From NCBI GenBank assembly GCA_015233565.1, contig JADFXM010000017.1, forward strand, positions 62,001 through 126,000: a stretch of 64,000 nucleotides of DNA, written 5' to 3'. Below, in pieces: positions 26,212 through 35,703 of this stretch. How positions within the stretch are numbered: the stretch's first letter is position 1; every line of letters begins with the position of its first letter. The notes under the pieces were generated by a model. The model saw only the letters and a list, made by a program, of their open reading frames with translations. It was not told the origin of the DNA and made no database searches. Origin of the DNA: Candidatus Rifleibacteriota bacterium (lineage in GTDB: Bacteria; Muiribacteriota; Ozemobacteria; Ozemobacterales; Ozemobacteraceae). Position numbers and translations under genes: made by a program.

Positions 26212-27228
26212 TTATCGAAATCTCTGACACAGCATGGCTTTTAGGTATTCCGGTGATTTTCGAGCTTTTAGCATTGCAACCGGAGAAATTGAGTCAGAGG
26301 AAGATTTTTCGAGTAAAGCCGTTAGCAAAGGACATTCAAGAGTTTCAAGGCGATATTCCGGCTCGAGCTCTTTCCAATGAGTAAGAGTCGGAGATTGCGT
26401 TGTCCAGAATGATTTTTCTCTATGATTTATTCCAAATCCGAATTCATTTGGAGTTTCTCCCATTTCGATAAGGGCTTGCAGAAATGGTTCGAGGGCGTGC
26501 GCTGAGGAGGGTAAAGTGTCATGCATAAGGACAATCCCGCCTCGGCCACCAGAGTTCATTGCGAGTTGTCGTCTAAGATTTGCCATTGTTTTATTCATGT
26601 TTCTGTTGCGCCAATCTCCAGGATCTACGCTCCAGAGCATGATACTCATTCCTTCATTACGAAGGACATCAATGGTTTTTTTGTTTAAAGCTCCATAGGG
26701 CGGGCGGAATAGTGTTGGGCGTATTCCTGTGAGAGAATAGACCAAGTCATTTGTTTCATGAATTTCCTTGAGGATTCTTTCCGTTGAATAATGGCGTAGG
26801 TTCAAATGGTAGAAAGTATGATTTCCGATGATATGTCCTTCACTAGCTATTCTCTTTACTAATTCGGGATATTTTTTTGCATTCATTCCTACTACGAAAA
26901 AAATTGCTTTAACGTGGAGTTTTTTTAACACATCGAGAATATATGGTGTATTGACTGGATGAGGTCCATCGTCGAAAGTTAAAATAATTTGTTTATTTTT
27001 TCCTAATGTTCGCTGAATATATTTTTGATTGTAAAATAAAAATTCTCCTTCGGGGGGCATTTGAGGTATTTCTCCCATTTCGGTAACGGGTAGTTTCTCG
27101 GACAGAGAAACTGCCTGGGAGGTTGGTTTTCCTAATGTTTGCGCTCCCAAAAGAGAAGAAGGAAAATTCACTCCGAAAATGATTGATAACCACACGAAAC
27201 ACGTAATTAAATTCATATTTATTTTCAT
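26212..27228 (-). CDS. Exported polysaccharide deacetylase (CE4)
   Basis: 338 aa with a hydrophobic N-terminus (about 8-28). All CE4 motifs are intact: TFDDGP (84-89), HTFYH (137-141, the metal-binding H-x-x-x-H), RPPYG (175-179), DPGDW (202-206) and LMHD (234-237). It should remove N-acetyl groups from peptidoglycan or another amino-sugar polymer in a metal-dependent way. The gene is convergent with the transglutaminase-like pair, only two bases between stops, so transcripts from both sides overlap. A second ATG at 27216 is a possible start. Confidence 0.93.
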   Translation of the reverse strand: MKINMNLITCFVWLSIIFGVNFPSSLLGAQTLGKPTSQAVSLSEKLPVTEMGEIPQMPPEGEFLFYNQKYIQRTLGKNKQIILTFDDGPHPVNTPYILDVLKKLHVKAIFFVVGMNAKKYPELVKRIASEGHIIGNHTFYHLNLRHYSTERILKEIHETNDLVYSLTGIRPTLFRPPYGALNKKTIDVLRNEGMSIMLWSVDPGDWRNRNMNKTMANLRRQLAMNSGGRGGIVLMHDTLPSSAHALEPFLQALIEMGETPNEFGFGINHREKSFWTTQSPTLTHWKELEPEYRLETLECPLLTALLEKSSSDSISPVAMLKARKSPEYLKAMLCQRFR

Positions 27229-27513
27229 ACTTCTTTCATCGACAATTTTTTTTCAACTTTAATATATTACATCAATAGAATTCTTGCAAAATTCGCTTTT
27301 AAAGTTTGGCCGAAGTATCTTTCGGCACAACTCTCGCAAAATCAAGCATAAAATGGGAGTTGCAATTCATATTTTATTTCAGAAAGAGCAGTGTTCAATT
27401 CAATAAATTTTTTCCAACAATCAGTCTTTCGGTAGTTTCTTTTTATCCTTTATATGTTAAAATTTTCCGGCTTGAATGTTGGGATTTTACTTACAAAAAT
27501 TGAGGAGGATTAA

Positions 27514-28869
27514 ATGAATCGTTTTCTCCCTTTTGTTTTTCTACTTCTCCTTTTTTCGGTTATGGGAACCTGTTTTGGGGAAGATTCCATTGCAGGAAAG
27601 ATTGAAGAGATGATTTCAATCTATTCGCAGAGCTCTCAAAAAGCTCAGGATCCAGCTTTTAAAACAAAAGTCGATGAGTTGGATGAAGAACTAAGGATTA
27701 GACTTGAAAAAGACCAGGACATAAAGCCATTTACCAGTTTGATAGAATCTGCTGAACAGTTCTCTGCCAGAAAAAGTGCCAGGGCTATGTTCGAGCCTAT
27801 TTTGCAGAAAGTATCAAAACGTTTGGAATTTGTCAAAGCCCAAAAGGAAGTTGGAGACAAGGAATTCCTCGAAAAATGTGATGAAATCAAAACAAGAGTG
27901 GACAAATACCTTGACCCAAACAAACCGGATGAAGACACTGTTGACACAAAGAGCATCGAAGAAAAGCAAGCAGCATTGAGGAAGAAAGTTGCTGATGTTC
28001 TTGTTTCTTTAAAGAAACGTCCGGAAAAAGAGATTTATTCTGTGGAGGTTATGGGGGAAGACGGTTCTCCGGCAAAACTTTCGCCATTGCTGGAAAATAG
28101 CCTTATCGGAAAGGTGAAAAGCCTTGTTCCGTGTGCAAAAGCGGCGAAAATTGGTGTTTCCATGAAAAAAGAGAAAACGGTTGATGTAAAATGTGTGATT
28201 CAGGGATTTACTGCCCCAAACGGATTCAATATTACAGAGGCTAATCTTGATTTTGAGGGAATTGCAATGGATGCTTTGAAAAATGATAGTCCCACGGAAT
28301 ATACGGGAGTTTTTGACGATTCAACATTTAGACGATATCGCTCTGTATACGACCAAGATCAAATTAATTCCCTTCCTTTTTTCGAAAATATTACCTATGA
28401 AATGGAAACGGTGGCTCCTGGCAAAACTTGCAAGATTCCCTTTGTGAAGGAAACATACATTTCCGATTTAATGAGGTCTCTTGATGGTGATACAAGATTT
28501 GAAATTGTGAACCGGAAAACGGCTTTAAATGAAAAGATCGTTGAGTTAAAAAATTTGGGAGAGCAGGACATTCTTTTCATCCAGGGCTCGGATAAATTAG
28601 GTATCTGTTCGGTAAAATCACTGGGTTTTCTGAAAGCAAAAGAAGGTTTTTTGACATTTTCGGAAGCTTTTGTACTAGTTGATGATCAGATTTCCAGTGA
28701 TATTGGAAAGTTTATTGGAATGCAGGCAATCAATTTCGCATTAAAAAATGCTTATAATAAATTGAGAAAAGCCTATCCCTTCACGATGAATCTTGAAAAA
28801 GTTCAGATTGATAATGGCGAAAATGGCCAGAAATTATTTATTTTCAGTGGAAAAGGCAAAGTAAATTAA
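27514..28869 (+). CDS. Exported protein of unknown function
   Basis: 451 aa with a signal peptide (about 1-22, ending TCFG). The N-terminal third is charged and helical (about 25-175), possibly a coiled coil; the remainder is mixed alpha/beta without a motif I recognise. The start is certain from GAGGAGG six bases upstream. A good terminator follows at 28920. It stands alone, separated by 285 bp from the divergent deacetylase. It may be a periplasmic or surface protein; no function is proposed. Confidence 0.75.
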   Translation: MNRFLPFVFLLLLFSVMGTCFGEDSIAGKIEEMISIYSQSSQKAQDPAFKTKVDELDEELRIRLEKDQDIKPFTSLIESAEQFSARKSARAMFEPILQKVSKRLEFVKAQKEVGDKEFLEKCDEIKTRVDKYLDPNKPDEDTVDTKSIEEKQAALRKKVADVLVSLKKRPEKEIYSVEVMGEDGSPAKLSPLLENSLIGKVKSLVPCAKAAKIGVSMKKEKTVDVKCVIQGFTAPNGFNITEANLDFEGIAMDALKNDSPTEYTGVFDDSTFRRYRSVYDQDQINSLPFFENITYEMETVAPGKTCKIPFVKETYISDLMRSLDGDTRFEIVNRKTALNEKIVELKNLGEQDILFIQGSDKLGICSVKSLGFLKAKEGFLTFSEAFVLVDDQISSDIGKFIGMQAINFALKNAYNKLRKAYPFTMNLEKVQIDNGENGQKLFIFSGKGKVN

Positions 28870-28919
28870 TTTAAAGCAGATTAAAGGAAATTTGTTTTTC
28901 GTTATCAGTTTATCCAATG

Positions 28920-28960
28920 AAACGAGGCAGTTTCAATCAAGCAAACTGCTTCGTTTTGTT
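28920..28960 (+). terminator. Rho-independent terminator
   Basis: A 14-bp stem (28920-28933 with 28943-28956, one G-U) around a 9-nt loop, followed by a T-rich tail TTTTGTTTT. It lies 50 bp after the exported-protein gene. Confidence 0.85.
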
Positions 28961-29075
28961 TTCCAGGCCAATTTTCAGTTATCTTGACATGGCAGGAATC
29001 TCTTTCTATAATGCAATGATCAACAATTAAGAAAGGCAGTCGTGAAAGGCTGGTTATTTCGCGAAAAGTAACAAT

Positions 29076-30530
29076 ATGGCAGAGAAAAGCAAGAAAAACG
29101 ATCAGAAAGTGCTTGATTCTATTACACCAAAGTCTACCGACATTTCCAAATGGTACACTGATGTTGTTCTGAGAGCGCGAATGGCTGATTATTCGCCGGT
29201 TAAAGGATGCATGATAATCAGACCTTATGGATACAGTATCTGGGAAAAAATACAATCTGGTTTGGATGTGGAATTTAAAAGAACTGGCCATGTGAATGCC
29301 TATTTTCCTTTACTTATTCCTGAAAGTTTTTTGACCAAAGAAGCTGAGCACGTAGAAGGTTTTGCTCCTGAAGTGGCCTGGGTAACCCAGGGGGGGAAAG
29401 AATCTCTAGAAGAGCGTCTTGCGATTCGTCCGACCTCTGAGGCAATAATCGGGTACATGTATGCGAAATGGATTGAAAGTTATCGGGATTTACCAATTTT
29501 AATTAATCAATGGGCAAACGTTGTCAGATGGGAAAAAGTGACACGGCCGTTTTTAAGAACCACTGAATTTCTTTGGCAGGAAGGACATACTGCTCATCGA
29601 ACACATGAAGAGGCCATGGAAGAAGTTTCGCGCATGCTTGATGTTTACAAAAATTTTGTAGAAAGCACTCTTGCGTTACCAGTGGTCGCTGGGGAGAAAA
29701 GTCAGAAAGAAAAATTTGCTGGAGCATTAAAGACGTATACGATCGAAGCGTTGATGCCAGATGGACAGGCACTTCAATCCGGAACCTCTCACGACCTTGG
29801 ACAGAATTTCGCGAAAGCCTTTAATATTCAGTTTTTGGATTCAGACGGGGAGAGAAAGCTTGCATGGACAACCTCATGGGGGATGTCTACAAGACTTATC
29901 GGAGCTTTAATAATGCTTCATGGTGACGACCGGGGGTTGAGACTTCCACCAAAGATTGCTCCCATTCAGGCGGTTGTCATTCCGATTGTTTACAAGGATG
30001 CAGCACCTGTGTTAACAAAAGCTCATGAGCTAAATGAAAGGCTGAAAAACAAGGGATTTCGGGTTCACCTGGATGATCGTGATACCTACAAACCTGGCTG
30101 GAAATATTCTGAATATGAAATGATGGGTGTGCCGCTAAGAATCGAAATTGGACAGAAGGACATCGAAAAAAATCAAGTTTGTTTGGTACGGCGCGATACC
30201 CTCGAAAAGATTTTTGTCCCGGATTCTGAACTTGAGGTTCGGATTGAGCAGCTCCTTGAAGAGATTCAAAAGAATTTGTTTAATCAGGCAGATGAAATAC
30301 GCCGTTCGAAAACCTTTAAAGCAGATAATTTCAGTGATTTTGTTTCGATAATCAAAGAAAAAGCTGGGATGGCTGATCTATGCTGGTGTGGTAATTTACC
30401 CTGTGAGGAAAAATTCAAGGCCGAAGTTGGAGCTACGATAAGATGTTTTCAAGAGGGAGAGGTTTTTTCCAAATGTGTAGTTTGCGGAGCTGAGGCTAAA
30501 CATCGTATCTTTGTTGCGAGGGCGTATTAG
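29076..30530 (+). CDS. proS: Prolyl-tRNA synthetase, archaeal/eukaryotic type
   Basis: 484 aa. Class II motifs are present: the motif 2 loop in FLRTTEFLWQEGHTAH and the HDLGQNFAKAF block, with motif 3 in GALIMLHGDDRGLRLPPKIAP. Between motifs 2 and 3 there is no bacterial INS editing domain, and after the anticodon-binding domain comes a C-terminal extension with Cys residues (CWCGNLPC, CVVCGAEAKHR) that ends in a conserved Tyr. Both are marks of the archaeal/eukaryotic-like ProRS, which occurs in a minority of bacteria. It charges tRNA-Pro. The ribosome site is weak. Confidence 0.95.
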   Translation: MAEKSKKNDQKVLDSITPKSTDISKWYTDVVLRARMADYSPVKGCMIIRPYGYSIWEKIQSGLDVEFKRTGHVNAYFPLLIPESFLTKEAEHVEGFAPEVAWVTQGGKESLEERLAIRPTSEAIIGYMYAKWIESYRDLPILINQWANVVRWEKVTRPFLRTTEFLWQEGHTAHRTHEEAMEEVSRMLDVYKNFVESTLALPVVAGEKSQKEKFAGALKTYTIEALMPDGQALQSGTSHDLGQNFAKAFNIQFLDSDGERKLAWTTSWGMSTRLIGALIMLHGDDRGLRLPPKIAPIQAVVIPIVYKDAAPVLTKAHELNERLKNKGFRVHLDDRDTYKPGWKYSEYEMMGVPLRIEIGQKDIEKNQVCLVRRDTLEKIFVPDSELEVRIEQLLEEIQKNLFNQADEIRRSKTFKADNFSDFVSIIKEKAGMADLCWCGNLPCEEKFKAEVGATIRCFQEGEVFSKCVVCGAEAKHRIFVARAY

Positions 30531-30651
30531 TAAAATATAGTTCATAAGAGGATTCATTTCAATTCAAGAACCTCCAATGAATTGAATTTCCATCACGGGA
30601 GCTTTTTTTGATGGATTTATTTTTAAGGGCTTAAAAGCCGGGAGAAAAAAA

Positions 30652-32148
30652 ATGGAAATTAATATCAAACGTCTTTTGAAAGATCTGTCTAATCCTGATG
30701 ACGATTTGAGAACTCTTTCTGCAATGACTTTGATGAAAATTGACATCATTGACCCTGAAACCCGGGAAAAGGTTTTGGAAATGTTGATGAAGGCAACGCA
30801 TGATCAAAACATTTCAGTGCGTTTTTTTTCCCGAAAGGCAATAGATAAAATCCGTCGGATAAAAGCGGAGGAAGCATCATCTGCTCCCCAGGAAGCGCTT
30901 CCTATTGATCAGGCTTTGCAATCAGAAAACTATGAGGAGCGGCTTGATGCGGTTATGAAAATTTCCCGTGAAGGGAAGAAGGAATATAAAGATCGCTTGA
31001 TCGAGATGATCAAAGTTGAGCATCATGATTTTGTTAAAGCGGCTCTTATCAGTTGTCTTAAAAAGTTTGTTGATAAATCACATTCAAAATTGTTTACGCA
31101 TTTTCTTTCCGATCCTGACAGGAGGGTGAGGTCTAATGCAATAGAGGCTCTGGAAGCTTTGAATGACGAGAATTCTATTCCTTTGCTATTTACCGCCCTC
31201 GAAGATCTGGACAATCGCATTCGGGCATCAGCTGCCAAAGCGTTGGCCAGCTTCGGCGAGGAAAAAGTTTTCACTGTTTTGAAGAAAATGCTTCAGTCAA
31301 CCGAAGAGTGGATGAAGGTAAGTTCTATCCATGCGCTTTCTCACATTAACTCTGGTGTCGCCATTACAATGCTTATTGATTCAGCAAAAAGCTTGGGACA
31401 AATCGAAACTAGACTTAAGGCTATCATCGCCCTTGCAAATTATTCTGACTCGGCTTCATATGGTTACCTGAAATTTGCTTCGACCAGCTCGGAAGAACCT
31501 TTCAAATCCACAGCTTTGAAAGCTTTGAAACTATATGAAGAAAAGTTTGGGGATGAAGTTCCCAGAACTACATTGACATTGCCTAAATCTGAACCTCAAA
31601 GCGAGACGGGGGTTAAGGGCAAACATGAGACTTCGGATGACGTGACAAGTGCGGTGGTTAAGTTTTTCCGCAAAGGAAAAGAAGAAGCTGTAGGACTTTC
31701 CCAAAGTGCGATGATCAAATATGCGCTTACCGATCTTCAGAATGAGCAAAACGAGCTTTTGAAAGAAGGCGGAAGAGTAGTTTTTGAGATCTATCAGCGT
31801 GGTGATCTTCAAGTTCCTGAATTGTTGACTCAAAGTCATGAAATTCTTCGGATGAATTATTTTATTCAAAAATATTCTGACGAGGAACAAGTCGAAGAAA
31901 AAGAGTCTTCGGGAGGTTTTTTTGCTCAGATTAAGAGCTTTTTTGGAAAAAGTCAGCCTCAGACTCAGAAGCAAAGTCAAGCTGATAAATTTACCCAAAA
32001 GCGCGAGGAACTTTTCCAGAAATTGGGAAGTTTATCTTTTGAGAAATATCGATTAAAAGAATATGTCCCAGCAGAACTGGAAGGGTATTACAAGGCATTT
32101 ATCAACCTGGAGGATAAAATTCAACGTGAAAAGACAAAAATGCAATAA
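30652..32148 (+). CDS. HEAT-repeat protein
   Basis: 498 aa. Residues 1-300 are a run of about 30-residue helical HEAT/PBS-lyase-like repeats with the D-x-x-x-x-V-R-x-x-A pattern, for example SDPDRRVRSNAIEALEAL and EDLDNRIRASAAKALASF. A charged linker and a second helical part (about 330-498) with a Gln/Lys-rich stretch follow. No signal peptide, so it is cytoplasmic. HEAT arrays bind proteins; the partner is unknown. GGGAG precedes the ATG. A second HEAT protein is encoded 1 kb downstream, beyond apt. Confidence 0.85.
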   Translation: MEINIKRLLKDLSNPDDDLRTLSAMTLMKIDIIDPETREKVLEMLMKATHDQNISVRFFSRKAIDKIRRIKAEEASSAPQEALPIDQALQSENYEERLDAVMKISREGKKEYKDRLIEMIKVEHHDFVKAALISCLKKFVDKSHSKLFTHFLSDPDRRVRSNAIEALEALNDENSIPLLFTALEDLDNRIRASAAKALASFGEEKVFTVLKKMLQSTEEWMKVSSIHALSHINSGVAITMLIDSAKSLGQIETRLKAIIALANYSDSASYGYLKFASTSSEEPFKSTALKALKLYEEKFGDEVPRTTLTLPKSEPQSETGVKGKHETSDDVTSAVVKFFRKGKEEAVGLSQSAMIKYALTDLQNEQNELLKEGGRVVFEIYQRGDLQVPELLTQSHEILRMNYFIQKYSDEEQVEEKESSGGFFAQIKSFFGKSQPQTQKQSQADKFTQKREELFQKLGSLSFEKYRLKEYVPAELEGYYKAFINLEDKIQREKTKMQ

Positions 32149-32283
32149 GGTAAGGTATTGCAAACAAGATGAAATTCCGAACCGTAAGAATTTATCCTGC
32201 CAAATGAATAATTCGGACTCTCTTAGATTTTAATGTTGAGAATTTTTGGTTATCTGAAATTTAGAGATTGAGGAGCAAAAAAA

Positions 32284-32796
32284 ATGGATTTAGGAAAATT
32301 TATTCGAGATATTCCTGATTTTCCCAAAAAAGGGATTTTATTTAAGGATATTACTCCACTCCTAGGGAATTCCGATGGGTTTACTGCGGCAGTGAATACT
32401 GTTGCTGAGCACTTCAAGAATTCCAAAATTGAAGCGGTTGCCGGAATTGAGTCCCGCGGGTTTATTTTAGGCTCTGCTTTGGCTTTACGCCTTGGAGTTG
32501 GTTTTATTCCTATACGGAAACCAGGAAAACTTCCTTATAAAACCAAAAAATGTGAATACAAGTTGGAATACGGAAGTGATGCAGTTGAAATTCATGAAGA
32601 TGCGATTAAAAAAGGACAAAGAATATTGCTTGTTGATGATGTTATAGCGACCGGTGGTACAGCAGCAGCTTCAGCTTCGCTTATCAAAGAAATTGGCGGG
32701 AATCTTGTGGGGATAGCTTTTTTAGTTGAACTTAAAGAATTAAAGGGAGTTGAAAAACTTCCAGGTGAAAACATTTTCAGTGTTTTATCATACTGA
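32284..32796 (+). CDS. apt: Adenine phosphoribosyltransferase
   Basis: 170 aa, the standard size. The PRPP-binding motif ILLVDDVIATGGTAAAS (about 114-130) and the N-terminal IRDIPDFPKKGILFKDITPLL are diagnostic of APRT, as is GIESRGFILGSALA. It converts adenine plus PRPP to AMP in purine salvage and would complement a phosphorylase that releases adenine, such as the PNP-like enzyme at 4592. GAGGAG precedes the ATG. It sits between two HEAT-repeat genes on the same strand with gaps of 135 and 319 bp. Confidence 0.96.
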   Translation: MDLGKFIRDIPDFPKKGILFKDITPLLGNSDGFTAAVNTVAEHFKNSKIEAVAGIESRGFILGSALALRLGVGFIPIRKPGKLPYKTKKCEYKLEYGSDAVEIHEDAIKKGQRILLVDDVIATGGTAAASASLIKEIGGNLVGIAFLVELKELKGVEKLPGENIFSVLSY

Positions 32797-33115
32797 GCAT
32801 GTCAAGTCTCTTCGATGCCGAGTTTGCACGGGTCATCGTTGAAGAGGCTTCGTGAAGTGAAGCTCTGGGTGTCTGGGGAATTTTCTTCTTGACAACCCTA
32901 ATAGGTTTGGCACAAGCTGGATCCAATCCGGAGATATGTTTTATTATCCTACAAATTAGGAAAAAATGTGTTTAATTGCAGTATTGGTGAGCTGGAATGT
33001 TCACGTTGATTTGTTTGAGCCGTGGAGCTATTTAGAATTAGACGAGAGATGAGACGGTATACTGTATTTTGGGAAGTAATGATTTTTCATTGATGCTTTA
33101 TGAAAGGAAAAAACG
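32797..33115. other. Intergenic region with weak inverted repeat
   Basis: About 320 bp without an ORF. An imperfect inverted repeat (CTCTTCGATG with CATCGTTGAAGAGG) lies around 32809-32849 after apt; it has no T-run. The rest is unremarkable. Confidence 0.4.
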
Positions 33116-34099
33116 ATGTCTTCCGAATCCTGTCCCAAATGGTATGATGAATTAAACCATTCAGATTGGGAAAAACGTTTTCTGGCTGCAAAGAAGGCTT
33201 CATCGGAACATGCCCGTATTGAATGGGAGAATTTTTCTGAGGAAAAGCGAAAATGCATGTCGGCAAAAGTAGTTTCACTTCTTGATGACCCTCATTCAAG
33301 GGTTCGGGCGCAAATTGCTTCGGCGATTGCCAATTTGAAAATTCAAGAGGGCAAAGATGCACTTGTTGCTGCTCTTGCAGACCCAAATGAATGGGTGCGA
33401 GTACAAGTTACAGAAGCCCTAGGACAAGTAGGAGATCCAGAATTGGCGCAAGTGGTTGCAGGCCATTTACAAGACGAGCAGGAAAGCCATGTAAAAGCAA
33501 CGTTAGTGAAAATCCTAGGATGCATCGGTGATGAAAAAATGCTTCCGGTTTTAGCTCTATACCTGGAAGACCCGGATAGTAGAGTCAGAGCCAATTGTGT
33601 TGAAGCTCTTTCCCGGCTGAAATTAGGAAAAGCTGAGTTGAAGGAGTCTATGCTAAAGTTGGTAAATGATCCGTCAAATCGCGTTAGAGCAAATATTGCC
33701 TTAGTGCTCGTATCAATTGGCGAAGGAAAAGGTCGCGAAATTCTTGAGGAAATGCTGATTTCTAGTGATGAATACATGCGGGCTTCAGCACTCTATGCGC
33801 TTGGGGAATTGAATTGTTCCGATGATTGTGGAAGAATCATCCACTTCTTTGATGATGAATCCTGGTTAGTCAGAAAAAATGCCGTGAGAGCCATTGTGAA
33901 ACATGGCAAGAAAGCTGGGCAGGTCTTATCGGGTGCTTTGAAATCGCAAAATTTTCAGGCTCGTTTATGTGCACTTGATGCTTTTGGTTCAATTCGGGAT
34001 GTCAGTATCCGAACAGCAGTTATAGAACTTCTTGATGACGAAGTTGGGGAAGTTAGAAGCAAAGCTGAGGAACTTCTCGACATCCTGAACGGATATTGA
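33116..34099 (+). CDS. HEAT-repeat protein
   Basis: 327 aa, nearly all HEAT/PBS-lyase-type repeats of about 31 residues with the D-P-x-x-x-V-R-x-x-x-A signature: DDPHSRVRAQIASAIANL, ADPNEWVRVQVTEALGQV, EDPDSRVRANCVEALSRL, NDPSNRVRANIALVLVSI and more. This forms a curved solenoid for protein binding. No signal peptide. AAAGGA precedes the ATG. Its stop overlaps the first bases of the next frame, linking it to the sugar-activation gene, although a functional link is only inference. Confidence 0.88.
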   Translation: MSSESCPKWYDELNHSDWEKRFLAAKKASSEHARIEWENFSEEKRKCMSAKVVSLLDDPHSRVRAQIASAIANLKIQEGKDALVAALADPNEWVRVQVTEALGQVGDPELAQVVAGHLQDEQESHVKATLVKILGCIGDEKMLPVLALYLEDPDSRVRANCVEALSRLKLGKAELKESMLKLVNDPSNRVRANIALVLVSIGEGKGREILEEMLISSDEYMRASALYALGELNCSDDCGRIIHFFDDESWLVRKNAVRAIVKHGKKAGQVLSGALKSQNFQARLCALDAFGSIRDVSIRTAVIELLDDEVGEVRSKAEELLDILNGY

Positions 34100-34815
34100 C
34101 CTTGCCAGGAAGGTTGGCTGTAATACTTGCCCGGGGAGGTTCAAAGCGCCTTCCGGGCAAAAATCTTTTTAGGCTTTCAGGTGAATCCTTAGTTGGCCTG
34201 GCAGTAAAGAAAGCCCTGAAATCTAAATGTTTCAGCAACGTCCTCGTTTCGACAGATTCTCCTGAGATCGCTGAGGAGGCAAAAAAAGCCGGAGGCTGGG
34301 TGCCCTTCCTTAGACCTTCTGATCTTGCAAGTGATTCGGCTACCTCAACCAAAGCTTTGCTCCACGCGGTTAATTGGGTTATCCAAACCCACCCGGAAAA
34401 CTTTCCGGAAGTTACAGTGCTGCTTCAGCCAACTTCCCCTCTTTTAAAAAGTCAGCACATAGACCAGGCAATTTCCCTTTTCGAAAACCATTCATTTACA
34501 TCGCTTAGCTCGATGTGTTCGGTTAAAGAAAGACCGGAATGGATGTTCCATCTCGAACCTGATTTTAAAGCAGTCCCACGCGATCAGATTTGTTTCGTTC
34601 ATCCTTCACAAAAACTTCCAGTGTTTTATCATGAAAATGGGGCTATTTATATAATTAAAACCAGACATTTTCTCGAAAACCATTCGTTATATGACATTAA
34701 CAATCATGGAGGTTTTATTATGGAACCTCTCTTTTCAATTGATATCGATTCGGAATTGGATTTTCTTTTTTCTGAATTTCTTGTGACCTCCGGGAAGGTA
34801 AATCCTCATGAATAA
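34096..34815 (+). CDS. CMP-sugar synthetase (acylneuraminate cytidylyltransferase family)
   Basis: 239 aa. The N-terminal LAVILARGGSKRLPGKNLFRL is the NeuA-type nucleotide-binding loop, followed by LVSTDSPEIAEEAKKAG and VTVLLQPTSPLL. It should activate a nonulosonic acid (sialic, legionaminic or similar) or another sugar with CTP. The frame opens with TTG at 34096, overlapping the previous stop; another TTG at 34102 is possible. No ATG start is available before the conserved loop. It overlaps the following methyltransferase gene by eight bases. Confidence 0.88.
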   Translation: MTLPGRLAVILARGGSKRLPGKNLFRLSGESLVGLAVKKALKSKCFSNVLVSTDSPEIAEEAKKAGGWVPFLRPSDLASDSATSTKALLHAVNWVIQTHPENFPEVTVLLQPTSPLLKSQHIDQAISLFENHSFTSLSSMCSVKERPEWMFHLEPDFKAVPRDQICFVHPSQKLPVFYHENGAIYIIKTRHFLENHSLYDINNHGGFIMEPLFSIDIDSELDFLFSEFLVTSGKVNPHE

Positions 34816-35500
34816 GCAAAATTCGAAATCCTGGGACCCAATCTGGGAAGAAATTTTTTCTTCTCGCGATTGGGGAAAATATCCCCCAGAAGAACTAGTT
34901 AGATTTATTGCCCGAAATTACTTTCATCTTCCCGATCGGAAAGAGATCAAAATTCTTGATGCCGGTTGTGGAACTGGTGCTTGCCTTTGGTTTCTGGCTA
35001 GAGAAGGGCTTACTGCAATAGGGGTTGACGGATCTTTTTCAGGTTTGCTGAAAGCGCGTAGCAGGCTAATGAAAGAATCTTTAACCGAGTTTTTGTCCCG
35101 TAGTGATTTGCGAAATCTTCCCTTTAAAAATGCCAGTTTTGATGCTGTAATCGATATCAGCTCTGCACACCAAAACCGAGTTGCAGATATTAAAACAATA
35201 TTTTCGGAATTCCGGCGAGTTCTGAAACCAGATGGGATAATTTTCTCAATCATGCCGGATATCGCCTCATGGGGATATAATACTGGTACAAAGGTCGAAG
35301 ATAGCACTTTTCATAATGTTTTGGAAGGACCCTACAAAAACCTGGGAAATACACACTTTACAAGTGAGAGCGATTTGGATGATTTTTTTGAAGGTTTTAC
35401 GGTGATTTCCAAGGAAATAATTAGCCGGACTTTTGAAAATCGCTCAAAAGAAATTCGGAACTGGGTAATCTCAGCTAGGGTGATTTCGAATAAATCGTAG
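34808..35500 (+). CDS. SAM-dependent methyltransferase
   Basis: 230 aa class I methyltransferase. Motif I is ILDAGCGTGACLWFLA (about 49-64), followed by an acidic residue after the second strand (IGVDGS) and LPFKNASFDAVIDISSAHQ, the usual post-I to IV region of Methyltransf_11 proteins. Substrate unknown; the overlap with the CMP-sugar synthetase suggests a sugar or surface-polymer substrate. GGAAGGT lies eight bases upstream of the ATG, inside the previous gene. Confidence 0.88.
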   Translation: MNKQNSKSWDPIWEEIFSSRDWGKYPPEELVRFIARNYFHLPDRKEIKILDAGCGTGACLWFLAREGLTAIGVDGSFSGLLKARSRLMKESLTEFLSRSDLRNLPFKNASFDAVIDISSAHQNRVADIKTIFSEFRRVLKPDGIIFSIMPDIASWGYNTGTKVEDSTFHNVLEGPYKNLGNTHFTSESDLDDFFEGFTVISKEIISRTFENRSKEIRNWVISARVISNKS

Positions 35501-35562
35501 AACTATTCGAAGTGCTTTATTCCCAAAATTTTAACTATCTGGAAAGATCAAAATGTGCAATG

Positions 35563-35576
35563 ATCACAATTGTGAT
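35563..35576. promoter_or_regulatory. Perfect 14-bp palindrome, possible operator
   Basis: ATCACAATTGTGAT is a perfect inverted repeat 128 bp upstream of the FemAB-like gene, in the 203-bp gap after the methyltransferase. The half-site order is TCACA then TGTGA, the reverse of a CRP site. It could bind a dimeric repressor. Confidence 0.35.
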
Positions 35577-35703
35577 AAATCCGCATAAAAACTATGGACC
35601 TATAGGATACAACACTAGAACTGCCCTACCTAACACAATAGTTTAGGGGGGTTTCATTCTGTAGATTTGAAGCATTGTAAGACAAACAAAACAATTAAAG
35701 TAG

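Noticed and set aside
28905..29291. Leftward 128-codon gene
   Set aside because: Covers the terminator at 28920 and the start of proS; a shadow frame.
32809..32849. Terminator after apt
   Set aside because: Imperfect stem with a 16-nt loop and no T-run; recorded only as a weak inverted repeat.
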